A stretch of 19,665 bases of DNA, from NCBI RefSeq assembly GCF_915070105.1, contig NZ_CAJZFJ010000043.1, forward strand, positions 1 to 19,665. The letters run 5' to 3'. The notes beneath the pieces are model-generated. The model ran no database searches. It was given only the letters and a program-made list of their open reading frames with translations, and was not told the origin of the DNA. This stretch comes from an uncultured Porphyromonas sp. GTDB taxonomy: Bacteria > Bacteroidota > Bacteroidia > Bacteroidales > Porphyromonadaceae. The position numbers and the translations under genes were made by a program. Each line of letters opens with the position of its first letter. Within the stretch, counting starts at the first letter, position 1. This document shows positions 1-6,147 of the stretch, piece after piece.

Positions 1-316
1 CTCCGATGGAGCGGTGCAGGTGAGGGCTGACCTCGTAGTGGACGTTCATCGTGTCCACACCAAGGGCGGCAAACTCTCGGACGAACTTCATCGGCTCGAC
101 GATCATCAGATGCACATCTAGGGGCTTCTGGATCACGGGGCGTATGGCCTCGAGGATCGGGAACCCAAAGGAGATATTGGGTACGAAGACCCCATCCATC
201 ACGTCGATATGTAGCCAGTCAGCCTCGCTCTCGTTGATCATCCTGACGGCCTCGTCGAGGTGTAGGAAGTCCGCGGAGAGGAGTGACGGAGCTACGATCG
301 TAGTCGTTGCACTCAT
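1..316 (-). CDS. rpe: Ribulose-phosphate 3-epimerase, N-terminal 105 residues (cut by window edge)
   Basis: Interconverts D-ribulose 5-phosphate and D-xylulose 5-phosphate in the cytoplasmic pentose phosphate pathway. The reverse strand from ATG at 316 reads MSATTTIVAPSLLSADF and continues to the window edge without a stop. Family hallmarks are visible: the SLLSADF strand (residues 11-17), HIDVMDG (36-42, with metal ligands H36 and D38), a VPNISFG loop (45-51) and DVHLM (67-71, metal ligand H69). The second catalytic aspartate and the C-terminal half of the TIM barrel lie outside the window. A possible 42-aa gene ends 23 bp upstream on the same strand, so the two are probably cotranscribed. 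No Shine-Dalgarno motif is seen, as is usual for Bacteroidota. The assignment is firm. Confidence 0.95.
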   Translation of the reverse strand, partial: MSATTTIVAPSLLSADFLHLDEAVRMINESEADWLHIDVMDGVFVPNISFGFPILEAIRPVIQKPLDVHLMIVEPMKFVREFAALGVDTMNVHYEVSPHLHRSIG

Positions 317-339
317 GTCTTGTCTATTGGGGGGGGTGG

Positions 340-468
340 TTAGATGGCCGTGGCTAGCAGGCGTAGGCGACGCAGGGTCTCTTGGTGCCTTGGGCGTGTG
401 CGCTCATAGGCTGCACGGGCGATGATGTTAAGCTTCTCTCTCTCTGTACGGGGGTAAGTTTGTACCAT
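340..468 (-). CDS. Possible small basic protein, 42 aa, unknown function
   Basis: An ATG at 468 opens a 42-codon frame ending in TAA, 23 bp before the rpe start. The peptide starts MVQTYPRTEREKLN and is rich in arginine and glutamate (RARAAYERTRPR, then ETLRRLRLLATAI), as expected for a short amphipathic helix. It has no signal peptide or membrane segment. Codon choice resembles the neighbouring genes, and a weak -7-like box (TACTTTTA, plus positions 477-484) sits just upstream, which would leave almost no leader. I do not recognise a family. It could be a conserved small gene cotranscribed with rpe or a chance frame; length alone does not decide. Confidence 0.4.
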   Translation of the reverse strand: MVQTYPRTEREKLNIIARAAYERTRPRHQETLRRLRLLATAI

Positions 469-507
469 AAGCAGGTTAAAAGTATAAAGTCGAAACAATT
501 TCCGTTC

Positions 508-523
508 GGGAGCGACTGCTCCC
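508..523. other. Short perfect hairpin upstream of the 42-aa frame
   Basis: GGGAGC / GACT / GCTCCC is a perfect 6-bp stem with a 4-nt loop. It lies about 40 bp upstream of the small frame and has no T-run on either side, so it could be an operator-like dyad rather than a terminator. Its function is unknown. Confidence 0.35.
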
Positions 524-569
524 TACTACGCTCATATAACGACCTCGCTCCTGCTACTATTATACTATG

Positions 570-640
570 GAGAGAAAATAAATACCCCGCCAGCGAGGGG
601 GCAGTGTGAGCTCTGCCGAAGGCTCCTCGTGGCGGGGTAT
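570..640 (-). terminator. Terminator of the slipin/NfeD operon
   Basis: Arms 582-592 and 630-640 pair perfectly over 11 bp (ATACCCCGCCA with TGGCGGGGTAT). A single-base bulge is followed by a further 5 bp (594-598 with 625-629) and a small inner stem, GCAG/CTGC. On the minus strand the structure begins about 20 nt after the slipin stop and is followed by TTTATTTTCTCT, the best U-rich tract among the hairpins in this window. Confidence 0.7.
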
Positions 641-660
641 GGGACTAGGGAATGGGGGGA

Positions 661-1653
661 TTAAGACTGCTTGAGGAGCTCCTTGATACCTCCGAGGGAC
701 GAGAGTACGCCCGAGGCTTCGTAGGGCAGGTAGACCGTCTTGGTGTCCTTGCCTGAGGTCATCTCCTTGAGGGTCTCTAGGTAGCGGACGGCGATGAGGT
801 ACTGGGCGGGGTTGGCGCCTGAGCCCTCTACGGCCATAGCGATCTTGCGGATGGCTTGTGCTTCGGCTTCGGCGGTGAGGAGCTTAGCCTCGGCCTCTGC
901 CTTAGCGTGTAGGACCTGTGCCTGACGCTCACCCTCTGCGTGGTTGATAGCCTGCTGCATGCGTCCCTCTGATTCTCGGATGGTAGCCTCCTTCTGCCCT
1001 TCGGCATTGAGGATCTGGGCACGCTTGTCACGCTCGGCACGCATCTGCTTCTCCATAGCGTCACGGATGTCACGGGGAGGATTGATGTCCTGTAGCTCTA
1101 CACGATTGACCTTGACGCCCCACTTGTTCGTAGCCTCGTCGAGGATGATGCGGAGCTTGTTGTTGATGGTGTCACGGCTGGTGAGGGTCTCATCGAGGTC
1201 CATCTCCCCGATGATGTTACGTAGGCTCGTCTGGGTGAGCTTCTCGATGGCATCGGGTAGGTTCTGGATCTCGTACATGGCACGCATGGGATCGACGATC
1301 TGGAAGTAGAGGATGGCATTGATCTCGGTGACGACGTTGTCCTTGGTGATCACGCTCTGGCGAGGGAAGTCATAGACGGTCTCACGCAGGTCGATATTCG
1401 TGATCTCGGTGAAGCGCACGTAGGTCTGCCCATTAGGCCCAGGCATGGTGTAGCGCCAGCGCATGGGGCGGGGACGATCGATGAAGGGGATGATGATGTT
1501 TACCCCGGAGCTTAGGGTGCGGTAGTACTTCCCTAGACGCTCGATGATGACCGTCTGTGACTGCTGTACGATGCATAGTCCCTGGTAGATAGCGAGGATC
1601 ACCAGGATGACGATGACGGCGGGGATGAGGAAGGGGATGAATTCTTCTGACAT
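661..1653 (-). CDS. SPFH/Band 7 membrane protein (slipin/QmcA type)
   Basis: A stomatin/prohibitin-family protein of 330 aa, expected to form an oligomeric scaffold in membrane microdomains. One N-terminal transmembrane segment (about residues 5-27) is followed by the SPFH start, QQSQTVIIERLGKYYRTLSSG, the usual slipin signature. The SPFH core runs to about residue 200 (ITKDNVVTEINAILYFQIVDP, LRNIIGEMDLDETLTSRD). An alanine/glutamate-rich coiled coil covers about 205-285 (EAEAEAKLLTAEAEAQAIRK). A conserved tail ends at residue 330, the usual length for paraslipin/QmcA proteins. The NfeD-like gene ends 24 bp upstream on the same strand, the classic pairing for this family. It probably supports membrane protein quality control or stability, but the specific role is not readable here. 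Confidence 0.93.
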   Translation of the reverse strand: MSEEFIPFLIPAVIVILVILAIYQGLCIVQQSQTVIIERLGKYYRTLSSGVNIIIPFIDRPRPMRWRYTMPGPNGQTYVRFTEITNIDLRETVYDFPRQSVITKDNVVTEINAILYFQIVDPMRAMYEIQNLPDAIEKLTQTSLRNIIGEMDLDETLTSRDTINNKLRIILDEATNKWGVKVNRVELQDINPPRDIRDAMEKQMRAERDKRAQILNAEGQKEATIRESEGRMQQAINHAEGERQAQVLHAKAEAEAKLLTAEAEAQAIRKIAMAVEGSGANPAQYLIAVRYLETLKEMTSGKDTKTVYLPYEASGVLSSLGGIKELLKQS

Positions 1654-1677
1654 TTGTTTTTCCTTTATTATAGGGGG

Positions 1678-2142
1678 TTAGTGGTTATGTTCGATAGGCT
1701 CTACCTCGAGAATGAGGCTCTTGTAGCCATGTATGCGCACCTCGGTACCGGCAGGGATGGGCTTGGCAGTCCCGACCGAGATGGCTCGCCAGCTATCTCC
1801 GTCCACGGCTACACGTCCGCCAGCGTCTCCGGGGAGGATCTCCTCGCTGACGAAGACCCGACGACCGATGAGGGCATCCATGCCGGTCTTGGCATCGTGT
1901 GACTTGAACCACTTGCACATCAGTGGCTGTAGCAGCCACAGTGCCAGCAGGCTCCCAGCGCAGAAGCAGAGGACCTGTATGAGCCAGCTTAGCCCAAGGG
2001 CGGCAGCAGGGATGGCCAGTAGAGCACCCACCCCGAAGCAGGCAAGGATGAAGCCTGGTGTGACGACCTCGAGTGCGAAGAGTGCGAAGGCAGCTATCAG
2101 CCAGAGCTGCCAGACAGGTATCTGATGGATAAGTTCTACCAT
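1678..2142 (-). CDS. NfeD-family membrane protein, slipin partner
   Basis: A short-form NfeD protein of 154 aa without the N-terminal ClpP-like protease domain. From MVELIHQIPVWQLW it has two to three hydrophobic segments (about 10-75, including LEVVTPGFILACFGVGALLA) and then a C-terminal OB-fold-like domain (about 85-154). That domain carries the typical phrases LIGRRVFVSEEILPGDAGG, VDGDSWRAIS, IPAGTEVRI and LEVEP. NfeD proteins bind partner slipins through this OB domain. The frame is open further upstream to an ATG at 2304, but that start lies inside a hairpin, adds a non-family, low-complexity N-terminus and lies upstream of the promoter at 2185-2192. The start at 2142 is therefore chosen. 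Confidence 0.9.
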   Translation of the reverse strand: MVELIHQIPVWQLWLIAAFALFALEVVTPGFILACFGVGALLAIPAAALGLSWLIQVLCFCAGSLLALWLLQPLMCKWFKSHDAKTGMDALIGRRVFVSEEILPGDAGGRVAVDGDSWRAISVGTAKPIPAGTEVRIHGYKSLILEVEPIEHNH

Positions 2143-2184
2143 AGGGATAGTCCGTGTATCAGGGTTTACTAAATACTTGCCCAG

Positions 2185-2192
2185 CAAAGTTA
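2185..2192 (-). promoter_or_regulatory. -7 promoter box of the nfeD-slipin operon
   Basis: The minus strand reads TAACTTTG, an exact match to the Bacteroidota TAnnTTTG -7 box, 42 bp upstream of the nfeD ATG at 2142. No TTG -33 element is evident at the expected spacing. Confidence 0.5.
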
Positions 2193-2276
2193 GCCAATAG
2201 CACTCATTTTTCCTATACCTATATAATAGGGGACTCTTCCTACTCTCTGCTCTCCCTCCACCTTGTCCCAACGAGA

Positions 2277-2315
2277 GCGAGGTCTGTGTGGGAGCTATGC
2301 CCACACAGACCTCGC
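2277..2315 (-). terminator. 16-bp perfect hairpin after the 223-aa lipoprotein gene
   Basis: Arms 2277-2292 and 2300-2315 are perfectly complementary over 16 bp with a 7-nt loop (AGCTATG). It begins about 31 nt after the stop of the upstream minus-strand lipoprotein gene and precedes the nfeD promoter, so it probably insulates the two units. There is no T-run behind it, so release may depend on another factor. Confidence 0.65.
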
Positions 2316-2346
2316 CTGTCCACAGCCTAAGGCGTGGAGGTGTCGT

Positions 2347-3018
2347 TTAGTAGGCGGGTAGGCAGAGGAGGGTTGCCTTGTGCGTACGTAGCCCCTCGCC
2401 GGTAGCGAGGCGCTCGGTCAGAAGGCTAGCGATCTTCCCCTTGGCGAAGGCTTGACTCTGCTGGCTACCTCTTGGGTCTAATAGGACGCTTCTATCATCG
2501 GTCTCCCCTCCGTCACAGATGATCTGTAGCTTGTGGGGGGGCTCTGTGGGCTCTGTGTCGGGGACTGAGCCGAAGAGGTCTCTGTCGAGGAGCAGTAGGG
2601 GGACCAAGACCCCAAACTGATCCTCGAGTGAGGCATAGATCCCAAACTCCTGTACGTAGACCTCTCGCTTGATCTCATCGTCACAGATGAGGACGAAGGC
2701 TGTATTGCCCTTAGCGGGATCGACGTGCTGGGGGAGCATGGTGAGTAGTCGGTCAGCGAGCTTGGTTAGGGCTTCTGCACGGGCGGATTTAGGGTCAAGG
2801 GCTAGGCTCTTGGCGTTGGGCTGGTTATAGCTTACCCGTAGGGGAGCGAGCTGGGCGCTCTGGAGGTATACGATATCCTCCTTGACTTCCTCTGGTAGCT
2901 GCTCAGTAGAGGGAGCAGACTCGGGCTCAGCTACGGTCTCTATGTCTCGATCCTTGGTGCAGGCGAATGCACATAGGAGGATGAGGCAGAGAGAACTGAA
3001 TAATGTCTTTGGTGTCAT
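2347..3018 (-). CDS. Predicted lipoprotein, 223 aa, unknown function
   Basis: The N-terminus MTPKTLFSSLCLILLCAFAC is a signal peptide with a weak lipobox (A-F-A then Cys20), followed by TKDRD. The mature protein is soluble and mixed in composition: an acidic stretch (EPESAPSTEQLPEEVKED, about 32-49), a leucine-rich helix (ALTKLADRLLTMLPQHV) and a strand-rich region around LICDDEIKREVYVQEFG. It ends in TLLCLPAY. It is likely tethered to the outer or inner membrane, facing the periplasm. I do not recognise a domain. A TACCTTTG box lies about 105 bp upstream and a hairpin terminator follows, so it is probably monocistronic. The five-copy dyad array lies beyond the promoter. Confidence 0.8.
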   Translation of the reverse strand: MTPKTLFSSLCLILLCAFACTKDRDIETVAEPESAPSTEQLPEEVKEDIVYLQSAQLAPLRVSYNQPNAKSLALDPKSARAEALTKLADRLLTMLPQHVDPAKGNTAFVLICDDEIKREVYVQEFGIYASLEDQFGVLVPLLLLDRDLFGSVPDTEPTEPPHKLQIICDGGETDDRSVLLDPRGSQQSQAFAKGKIASLLTERLATGEGLRTHKATLLCLPAY

Positions 3019-3083
3019 AATCGGCTTTTTAGGCTTGATGATTGGACTTGACTGTGATCTCTCTTAGAGTTGGGGTGTGGTAC

Positions 3084-3108
3084 AGCCCACCCATCTAGGG
3101 CGTGGGCT
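3084..3108 (-). promoter_or_regulatory. Leader hairpin of the 223-aa lipoprotein gene
   Basis: AGCCCAC (3084-3090) pairs perfectly with GTGGGCT (3102-3108) across an 11-nt loop. It lies between the predicted start of transcription and the lipoprotein ATG, so it would sit in the 5' untranslated region. Confidence 0.35.
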
Positions 3109-3123
3109 ATGTCACATCTCCCC

Positions 3124-3131
3124 CAAAGGTA
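3124..3131 (-). promoter_or_regulatory. -7 promoter box for the 223-aa lipoprotein gene
   Basis: The minus strand reads TACCTTTG, matching TAnnTTTG. Transcription would start near 3117 and leave about 100 nt of leader. No clear -33 TTG is present, which would suit an activator-dependent promoter. Confidence 0.45.
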
Positions 3132-3235
3132 GTGAATGTGTGGCAGTCTATCCCCTCGTATCGCTAGTCTCCCTCTATCTGCTGATGGATAGAGTGTTGC
3201 GCTGGGGCTGGTGACCCCCCGCATACCCCTGCCAG

Positions 3236-3408
3236 AAGGGGGCTCAGACGCTCTTACCGAGAGCGCCTTTGCGTTCTTACCGAGAGCGGTCTGGCGTTCA
3301 TACCGAGAGCGTCTCAGCGCTCTTATCGAGGGCGCATCGGCGTTCTTACCGAGAGCGTTTTTGGGCGCAGTTCTACGTATCCTCTAGCCCTCTCGGAAAA
3401 GGGGGCTC
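3236..3408. repeat. 10-bp direct repeats flanking the 23-bp dyad array
   Basis: AAGGGGGCTC occurs at 3236-3245 and 3399-3408, on either side of the array at 3249-3357. It may be coincidence, part of a larger repeated module, or a relic of an insertion. No coding sequence lies between the copies. Confidence 0.4.
3249..3357. repeat. Five-copy array of 17-bp dyads with an exact 23-bp period
   Basis: Units start at 3249, 3272, 3295, 3318 and 3341. Consensus is CGYTCTTACCGAGAGCG, an inverted repeat (CGCTCT/AGAGCG) around a 5-bp centre, TACCG. The 6-bp spacers differ: CCTTTG, GTCTGG, TCTCAG, CATCGG. Copy 4 reads CGCTCTTATCGAGGGCG, so it keeps one G-T wobble in the stem; copies 2, 3 and 5 carry a T in the left arm. 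The 23-bp period is not a multiple of 3, which argues against coding. The array lies in the divergent spacer between a lipoprotein gene and the 39-aa/155-aa genes, about 120-230 bp upstream of the lipoprotein's predicted -7 box. Confidence 0.92.
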
Positions 3409-3478
3409 CACGGGGTGCGTGTAGACCGCTGGTAATGTGTGGGCAGGAGGGGGGTAGGAGGCTCGTCGTCAGCTCGTA

Positions 3479-3505
3479 TTGTTTTTTAGGAAAAGTGTAC
3501 CTTTG
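3479..3505 (+). promoter_or_regulatory. Promoter of the 39-aa/155-aa gene pair
   Basis: TACCTTTG at 3498-3505 matches the -7 box. A TTG at 3479-3481 lies 16 bp upstream, somewhat closer than the usual 19-20 bp. The start of transcription would be near 3512, leaving a leader of about 60-70 nt. Confidence 0.6.
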
Positions 3506-3583
3506 CGGTATCTGCCACTCTGGGATGAGGATAGGGGCTTTGAGCCTACCTTGCTCCTCATAAATCAGATGGCGGTATGCAGT

Positions 3584-3703
3584 ATGAATAAGCCCAATAC
3601 ACTCACCTTGTCAGCTCATGTCCTCGGGCAGACCTTTACGCAGACAATCACCGAGGAGGAGCTCCGTAGAGCTTATGCTCAGGCGCTAGATAGTCATAGA
3701 TAG
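3584..3703 (+). CDS. Small protein, 39 aa, unknown function
   Basis: From ATG at 3584 the frame reads MNKPNTLTLSAHVLGQT and ends TEEELRRAYAQALDSHR before a TAG. It has no signal peptide or membrane segment; the second half should form a charged helix. An in-frame ATG at 3569 (MAVCSMNKP) is a possible alternative start, since both fall after the predicted promoter. The stop is followed by only three codons, in the same frame, before the ATG of the 155-aa gene. The pair is either a tight two-gene operon or one gene split by a nonsense codon. I do not recognise a family. Confidence 0.6.
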   Translation: MNKPNTLTLSAHVLGQTFTQTITEEELRRAYAQALDSHR

Positions 3704-3712
3704 CACCTGTGC

Positions 3713-4180
3713 ATGGGTTCTCGCAAGTATAATCATATCTATCAGCTCCTCGTACAGGGAGACGATGACCTAATCGGTCAGGTGGCCTATGCCCTCTACA
3801 AGAAGGAGAAGTATGCGTGGGTCGAGCGCTTTTGGGATGAGCACGACCAGGAGCCCACGGATGATGATGTGGCGAACTTTCACTGCTTCATCTGCTCAGA
3901 AGAGAATATAGATCGCTTCCGACTCCAAGCCAAAAGTATTGTCCAGGAGACGATCAACTCTGTTACCGCAGAGACACTCCATCGTGCACAGGAGGAACTC
4001 AATCGCAACCATCAGGCACAGCTGAAGGCTATCATCGAGCCCCTCATCCCGGGCTTTTGGGATGGCGTTAAACAAGGGGTCGTAGCCTCCCTCCTCTTCT
4101 CTATCCTTATCGTAGTCTTCATCTTCATTATCAGGCTCGGGAGCATTGACTTCGGAGCCTTATTTGAGTGGTTGCGCTAG
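3713..4180 (+). CDS. Tail-anchored membrane protein, 155 aa, unknown function
   Basis: The protein has a soluble acidic N-terminal part, a helical middle and one C-terminal membrane segment. Residues about 5-60 hold HIYQLLVQGDDDLIGQVAYA, LYKKEKYAWVERFWDEH and EPTDDDV. Residues about 68-115 look like a long helix (FRLQAKSIVQETINSV, LHRAQEELNRNHQAQLKAII). FWDGVKQGVVASLLF then leads into a strongly hydrophobic stretch (about 124-147), leaving a short tail, FGALFEWLR. With no signal peptide, the bulk should face the cytoplasm. From memory, similar hypothetical proteins with an LIG-x-x-AYALYK motif and a C-terminal anchor occur widely in bacteria, but I cannot name a family. It probably shares a transcript with the 39-aa frame. 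Confidence 0.8.
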   Translation: MGSRKYNHIYQLLVQGDDDLIGQVAYALYKKEKYAWVERFWDEHDQEPTDDDVANFHCFICSEENIDRFRLQAKSIVQETINSVTAETLHRAQEELNRNHQAQLKAIIEPLIPGFWDGVKQGVVASLLFSILIVVFIFIIRLGSIDFGALFEWLR

Positions 4181-4232
4181 TCTTCTTGGGCGATGGTTAG
4201 TAGCTGGTCTTTTTGGGGGTATATCCCTATGA

Positions 4233-4264
4233 TTTGCTCAGGTCAAGAAGATTGTGTACCTTTG
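4233..4264 (+). promoter_or_regulatory. Promoter of the tRNA-Val gene
   Basis: TTTG (4233-4236) and TACCTTTG (4257-4264) are separated by 20 bp, a full match to the Bacteroidota -33/-7 pattern. Transcription would start near 4270. The short leader holds a hairpin (CTGCAAA 4268-4274 with TTTGCAG 4289-4295) just before the mature tRNA. Confidence 0.8.
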
Positions 4265-4308
4265 CCCCTGCAAATCGCCAAAGAGGCCTTTGCAGAAGTC
4301 TCCACAAC

Positions 4309-4383
4309 GGGCCTATAGCTCAGCTGGTTTAGAGCACCTGCCTTACAAGCAGGGGGTCATAGGTTCGAATCCTATTGGGCCCA
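4309..4383 (+). tRNA. tRNA-Val (anticodon UAC)
   Basis: A complete cloverleaf: acceptor GGGCCTA pairs with TGGGCCC (one G-U), the D arm is GCTC...GAGC, the anticodon stem CCTGC/GCAGG encloses the loop CTTACAA (anticodon TAC), and the T arm is ATAGG TTCGAAT CCTAT. The discriminator base is A and CCA is not encoded. It stands alone with its own promoter and terminator. Confidence 0.97.
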
Positions 4384-4410
4384 CTTCTCACTTCAAGTTA
4401 AGTAACTATG

Positions 4411-4455
4411 GAGTCCCATCACTCGAGAGAGTGGTGGGACTCGCTCTTTTTATTC
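4411..4455 (+). terminator. Intrinsic terminator after tRNA-Val
   Basis: Arms 4411-4424 and 4429-4442 form a 14-bp stem (one G-U) with a GAGA tetraloop, followed by GCTCTTTTTATT. This is the clearest classical intrinsic terminator in the window. Confidence 0.92.
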
Positions 4456-4529
4456 CCATAGCACCCTTAGACTAGGCGGGGCATGGGTCGGGAAGATTAT
4501 GGTATGGTAAAAATTGTGATAATAAGTGA

Positions 4530-4769
4530 ACATTTCCCCCTCTTATTTGTCTTAATGGTGCAGGACAGGGAGAGGCTTCGGTCATTCTACGATTATATGG
4601 ATTAGAGGATTCTTTTATTATTCTCCCTGTCGTGCCTTGTAACGAGGTCAGTATCCTACAGACGGCAGGGCTCACGACAAGCATAGTTATCCATCGAGCC
4701 CCTAAAGCCAAGGGGAGCAAGCTGACCCTAGGTGGCGCGAAGGCCATCATCGCCCCTATGCGCTACTAG
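4530..4769 (+). pseudogene. Open frame without a usable start; possible gene remnant
   Basis: After a TGA at 4527 the frame is open for 79 codons and ends at TAG 4767-4769. Its last part reads like real protein (VSILQTAGLTTSIVIHRAPK then AKGSKLTLGGAKAIIAPMRY), with codon use like the neighbours. There is no ATG until the last few codons. A separate 33-codon frame starts at ATG 4504 (MVKIVIISEHFPLLF) in another phase and overlaps the first part, so a frameshifted gene with its start at 4504 is possible. I recognise no family in either half. A 92-codon minus-strand frame across the same bases looks less gene-like. The stretch may simply be decayed sequence. Confidence 0.28.
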
Positions 4770-4786
4770 AGACGCATAGGGGCGAT
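4749..4786 (+). terminator. 14-bp hairpin spanning the stop of the remnant frame
   Basis: Arms 4749-4762 and 4773-4786 (ATCGCCCCTATGCG and its complement) pair perfectly around a 10-nt loop that contains the TAG of the 4530-4769 frame. No T-run follows. It probably marks the 3' end of a transcript reading toward the dehydrogenase gene. Confidence 0.55.
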
Positions 4787-4850
4787 CGTGCTTCTGTGCC
4801 TTCCCTCGGTGTGCTGGTAGAGCAGGGGGAGGGCATTGGTGTGGAATGGA

Positions 4851-4858
4851 TACCTTTG
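4851..4858 (+). promoter_or_regulatory. -7 box of the alcohol dehydrogenase gene
   Basis: TACCTTTG lies 30 bp upstream of the ATG at 4889. A TTG at 4836-4838 is only 12 bp upstream of the box, too close for a standard -33 element. Confidence 0.6.
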
Positions 4859-4888
4859 TCGTAAAGAATACTAAAACGATAGACCAAG

Positions 4889-5932
4889 ATGAAGCAAGTA
4901 AAGGCCTATGGCACTCAGGCCGTGAATGCCCCACTGGAGGCACTGACGATCCCCCGACGGGAGCTACGCCCCAATGATATACAGTTCGACATCCTCTATT
5001 GTGGTATCTGCCACTCCGACCTACATACGATACGGGGGGACTTCGGTGAACCCCTCTTCCCCCTCGTGCCTGGGCATGAGATCCTCGGGCGGGTGACAAC
5101 TTTGGGAGCTGATGTCCGGGGCTTCGAGGTCGGCGAACTGGTCGGTGTAGGCTGTATCGTTGGGAGCTGTGGGCAGTGTGATGCCTGCGAGCACGGGCTG
5201 GAGCAGTTCTGTGATGAGGGGGTGACCTTCTCCTTCAATGGGCGGGACAAGATCTCCGGAGGACAGACCTTCGGGGGCTTCTCCAAGAGCTATGTCTGCG
5301 AGGACAAGTATGTGCTACACATGCCTGCCTTCGAGGATCTACCTATGGCAGCTCCTCTGCTCTGTGCTGGTATCACGGTCTACTCGCCCCTGAGACACTG
5401 GCAGGCAGGCCCAGGCAAGCATGTGGGGATCCTCGGGATAGGTGGGTTAGGACATCTAGCGGTACGAATCGCCAAGGCCATGGGGGCAGAGGTGACCGTC
5501 TTCACGACCTCACCCTCTAAGGTGGAGGATGCCCATCGCCTCGGTGCTGACCATGCTGTCCTCTCCAGCGACAGAGAGGCTATGAAGGGTATGCGTGGTC
5601 GTCTGGACCTAATCCTCGACACCGTCTCTGCTGGGCACGATGTCAATGGCTATCTCGGACTGCTGCGCCACGATGGGAGTGTCGTCGTAGTGGGACTACC
5701 CGCCGAACCTCTACAGGTCGCAGCCTACTCCATCGTGCGAGGACGCCGTAGCCTATCGGGCTCTAATATCGGGGGAATCGCCGAGACACAGGAGATGCTG
5801 AACTTCTGCTACGAGCATGGTATAGTCGCCGAGGGCGAGGTGCTCCCGATCAGCAGGGTCAATGAGGCGCTGGATCGCCTAGAGCGAGGGGATGTGCGCT
5901 ATCGCTTCGTCCTCTCGATGGAGGAGCTCTAG
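4889..5932 (+). CDS. Zinc-dependent alcohol dehydrogenase, cinnamyl/YahK type
   Basis: A medium-chain dehydrogenase/reductase of 347 aa that interconverts alcohols and aldehydes with a nicotinamide cofactor in the cytoplasm. All zinc sites are intact: catalytic ligands C41 (GICHSDLH), H63 with E64 (PGHE) and C159 (PLLCAGIT), and structural zinc cysteines 94, 97, 100 and 108 (SCGQCDACEHGLEQFC). The Rossmann fold shows GIGGLG at 183-188. The TTSPSK stretch after the second strand resembles the NADP-preferring cinnamyl-alcohol/YahK branch. Length is normal for the family. It appears monocistronic, with its own -7 box and a strong hairpin behind it. The physiological substrate cannot be read from sequence; aldehyde detoxification or fermentation is plausible. 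Confidence 0.94.
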   Translation: MKQVKAYGTQAVNAPLEALTIPRRELRPNDIQFDILYCGICHSDLHTIRGDFGEPLFPLVPGHEILGRVTTLGADVRGFEVGELVGVGCIVGSCGQCDACEHGLEQFCDEGVTFSFNGRDKISGGQTFGGFSKSYVCEDKYVLHMPAFEDLPMAAPLLCAGITVYSPLRHWQAGPGKHVGILGIGGLGHLAVRIAKAMGAEVTVFTTSPSKVEDAHRLGADHAVLSSDREAMKGMRGRLDLILDTVSAGHDVNGYLGLLRHDGSVVVVGLPAEPLQVAAYSIVRGRRSLSGSNIGGIAETQEMLNFCYEHGIVAEGEVLPISRVNEALDRLERGDVRYRFVLSMEEL

Positions 5933-6015
5933 CCTAGTCTTCTTCACTTGGGTCGAGGAGGGCAGGTTTTGTCCGTCTCTTCTTCGCCTAGTGCATCTGC
6001 ATATATAATGAGTAA

Positions 6016-6069
6016 CCACCGACATCACCCCTTCCCTAAGGGGTGATGTCGGTGGCTATCGTTTTGGTG
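6016..6069 (+). terminator. 18-bp hairpin terminator shared by converging genes
   Basis: Arms 6016-6033 and 6038-6055 are perfectly complementary over 18 bp with a CCCT loop, followed on the plus strand by CTATCGTTTT. It lies between the dehydrogenase gene (plus) and the 407-aa lipoprotein gene (minus) and can serve both. Confidence 0.85.
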
Positions 6070-6147
6070 GAGCTTGTGACCTTAGATTTAGGAGGGGCTA
6101 GCTCGTCGGAGGCTCTAGGAGGGAATGCTCTGTAGGCTTAGTGCCCC

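Noticed and set aside
455..462. Plus-strand TAAGTTTG as a promoter
   Set aside because: It matches TAnnTTTG but points toward the 3' ends of minus-strand genes, with no plus-strand gene to drive; probably chance.
2143..2304. Longer NfeD start at ATG 2304
   Set aside because: The extra 54 residues do not look like the family, start inside a hairpin and lie upstream of the predicted promoter.
3249..3357. CRISPR array
   Set aside because: Repeats of 17 bp with 6-bp spacers are far too short for CRISPR, and no cas gene is present.
4472..4750. 92-codon minus-strand frame
   Set aside because: Starts at the edge of a hairpin, has atypical composition, and overlaps a plus frame that looks more like protein in its second half.
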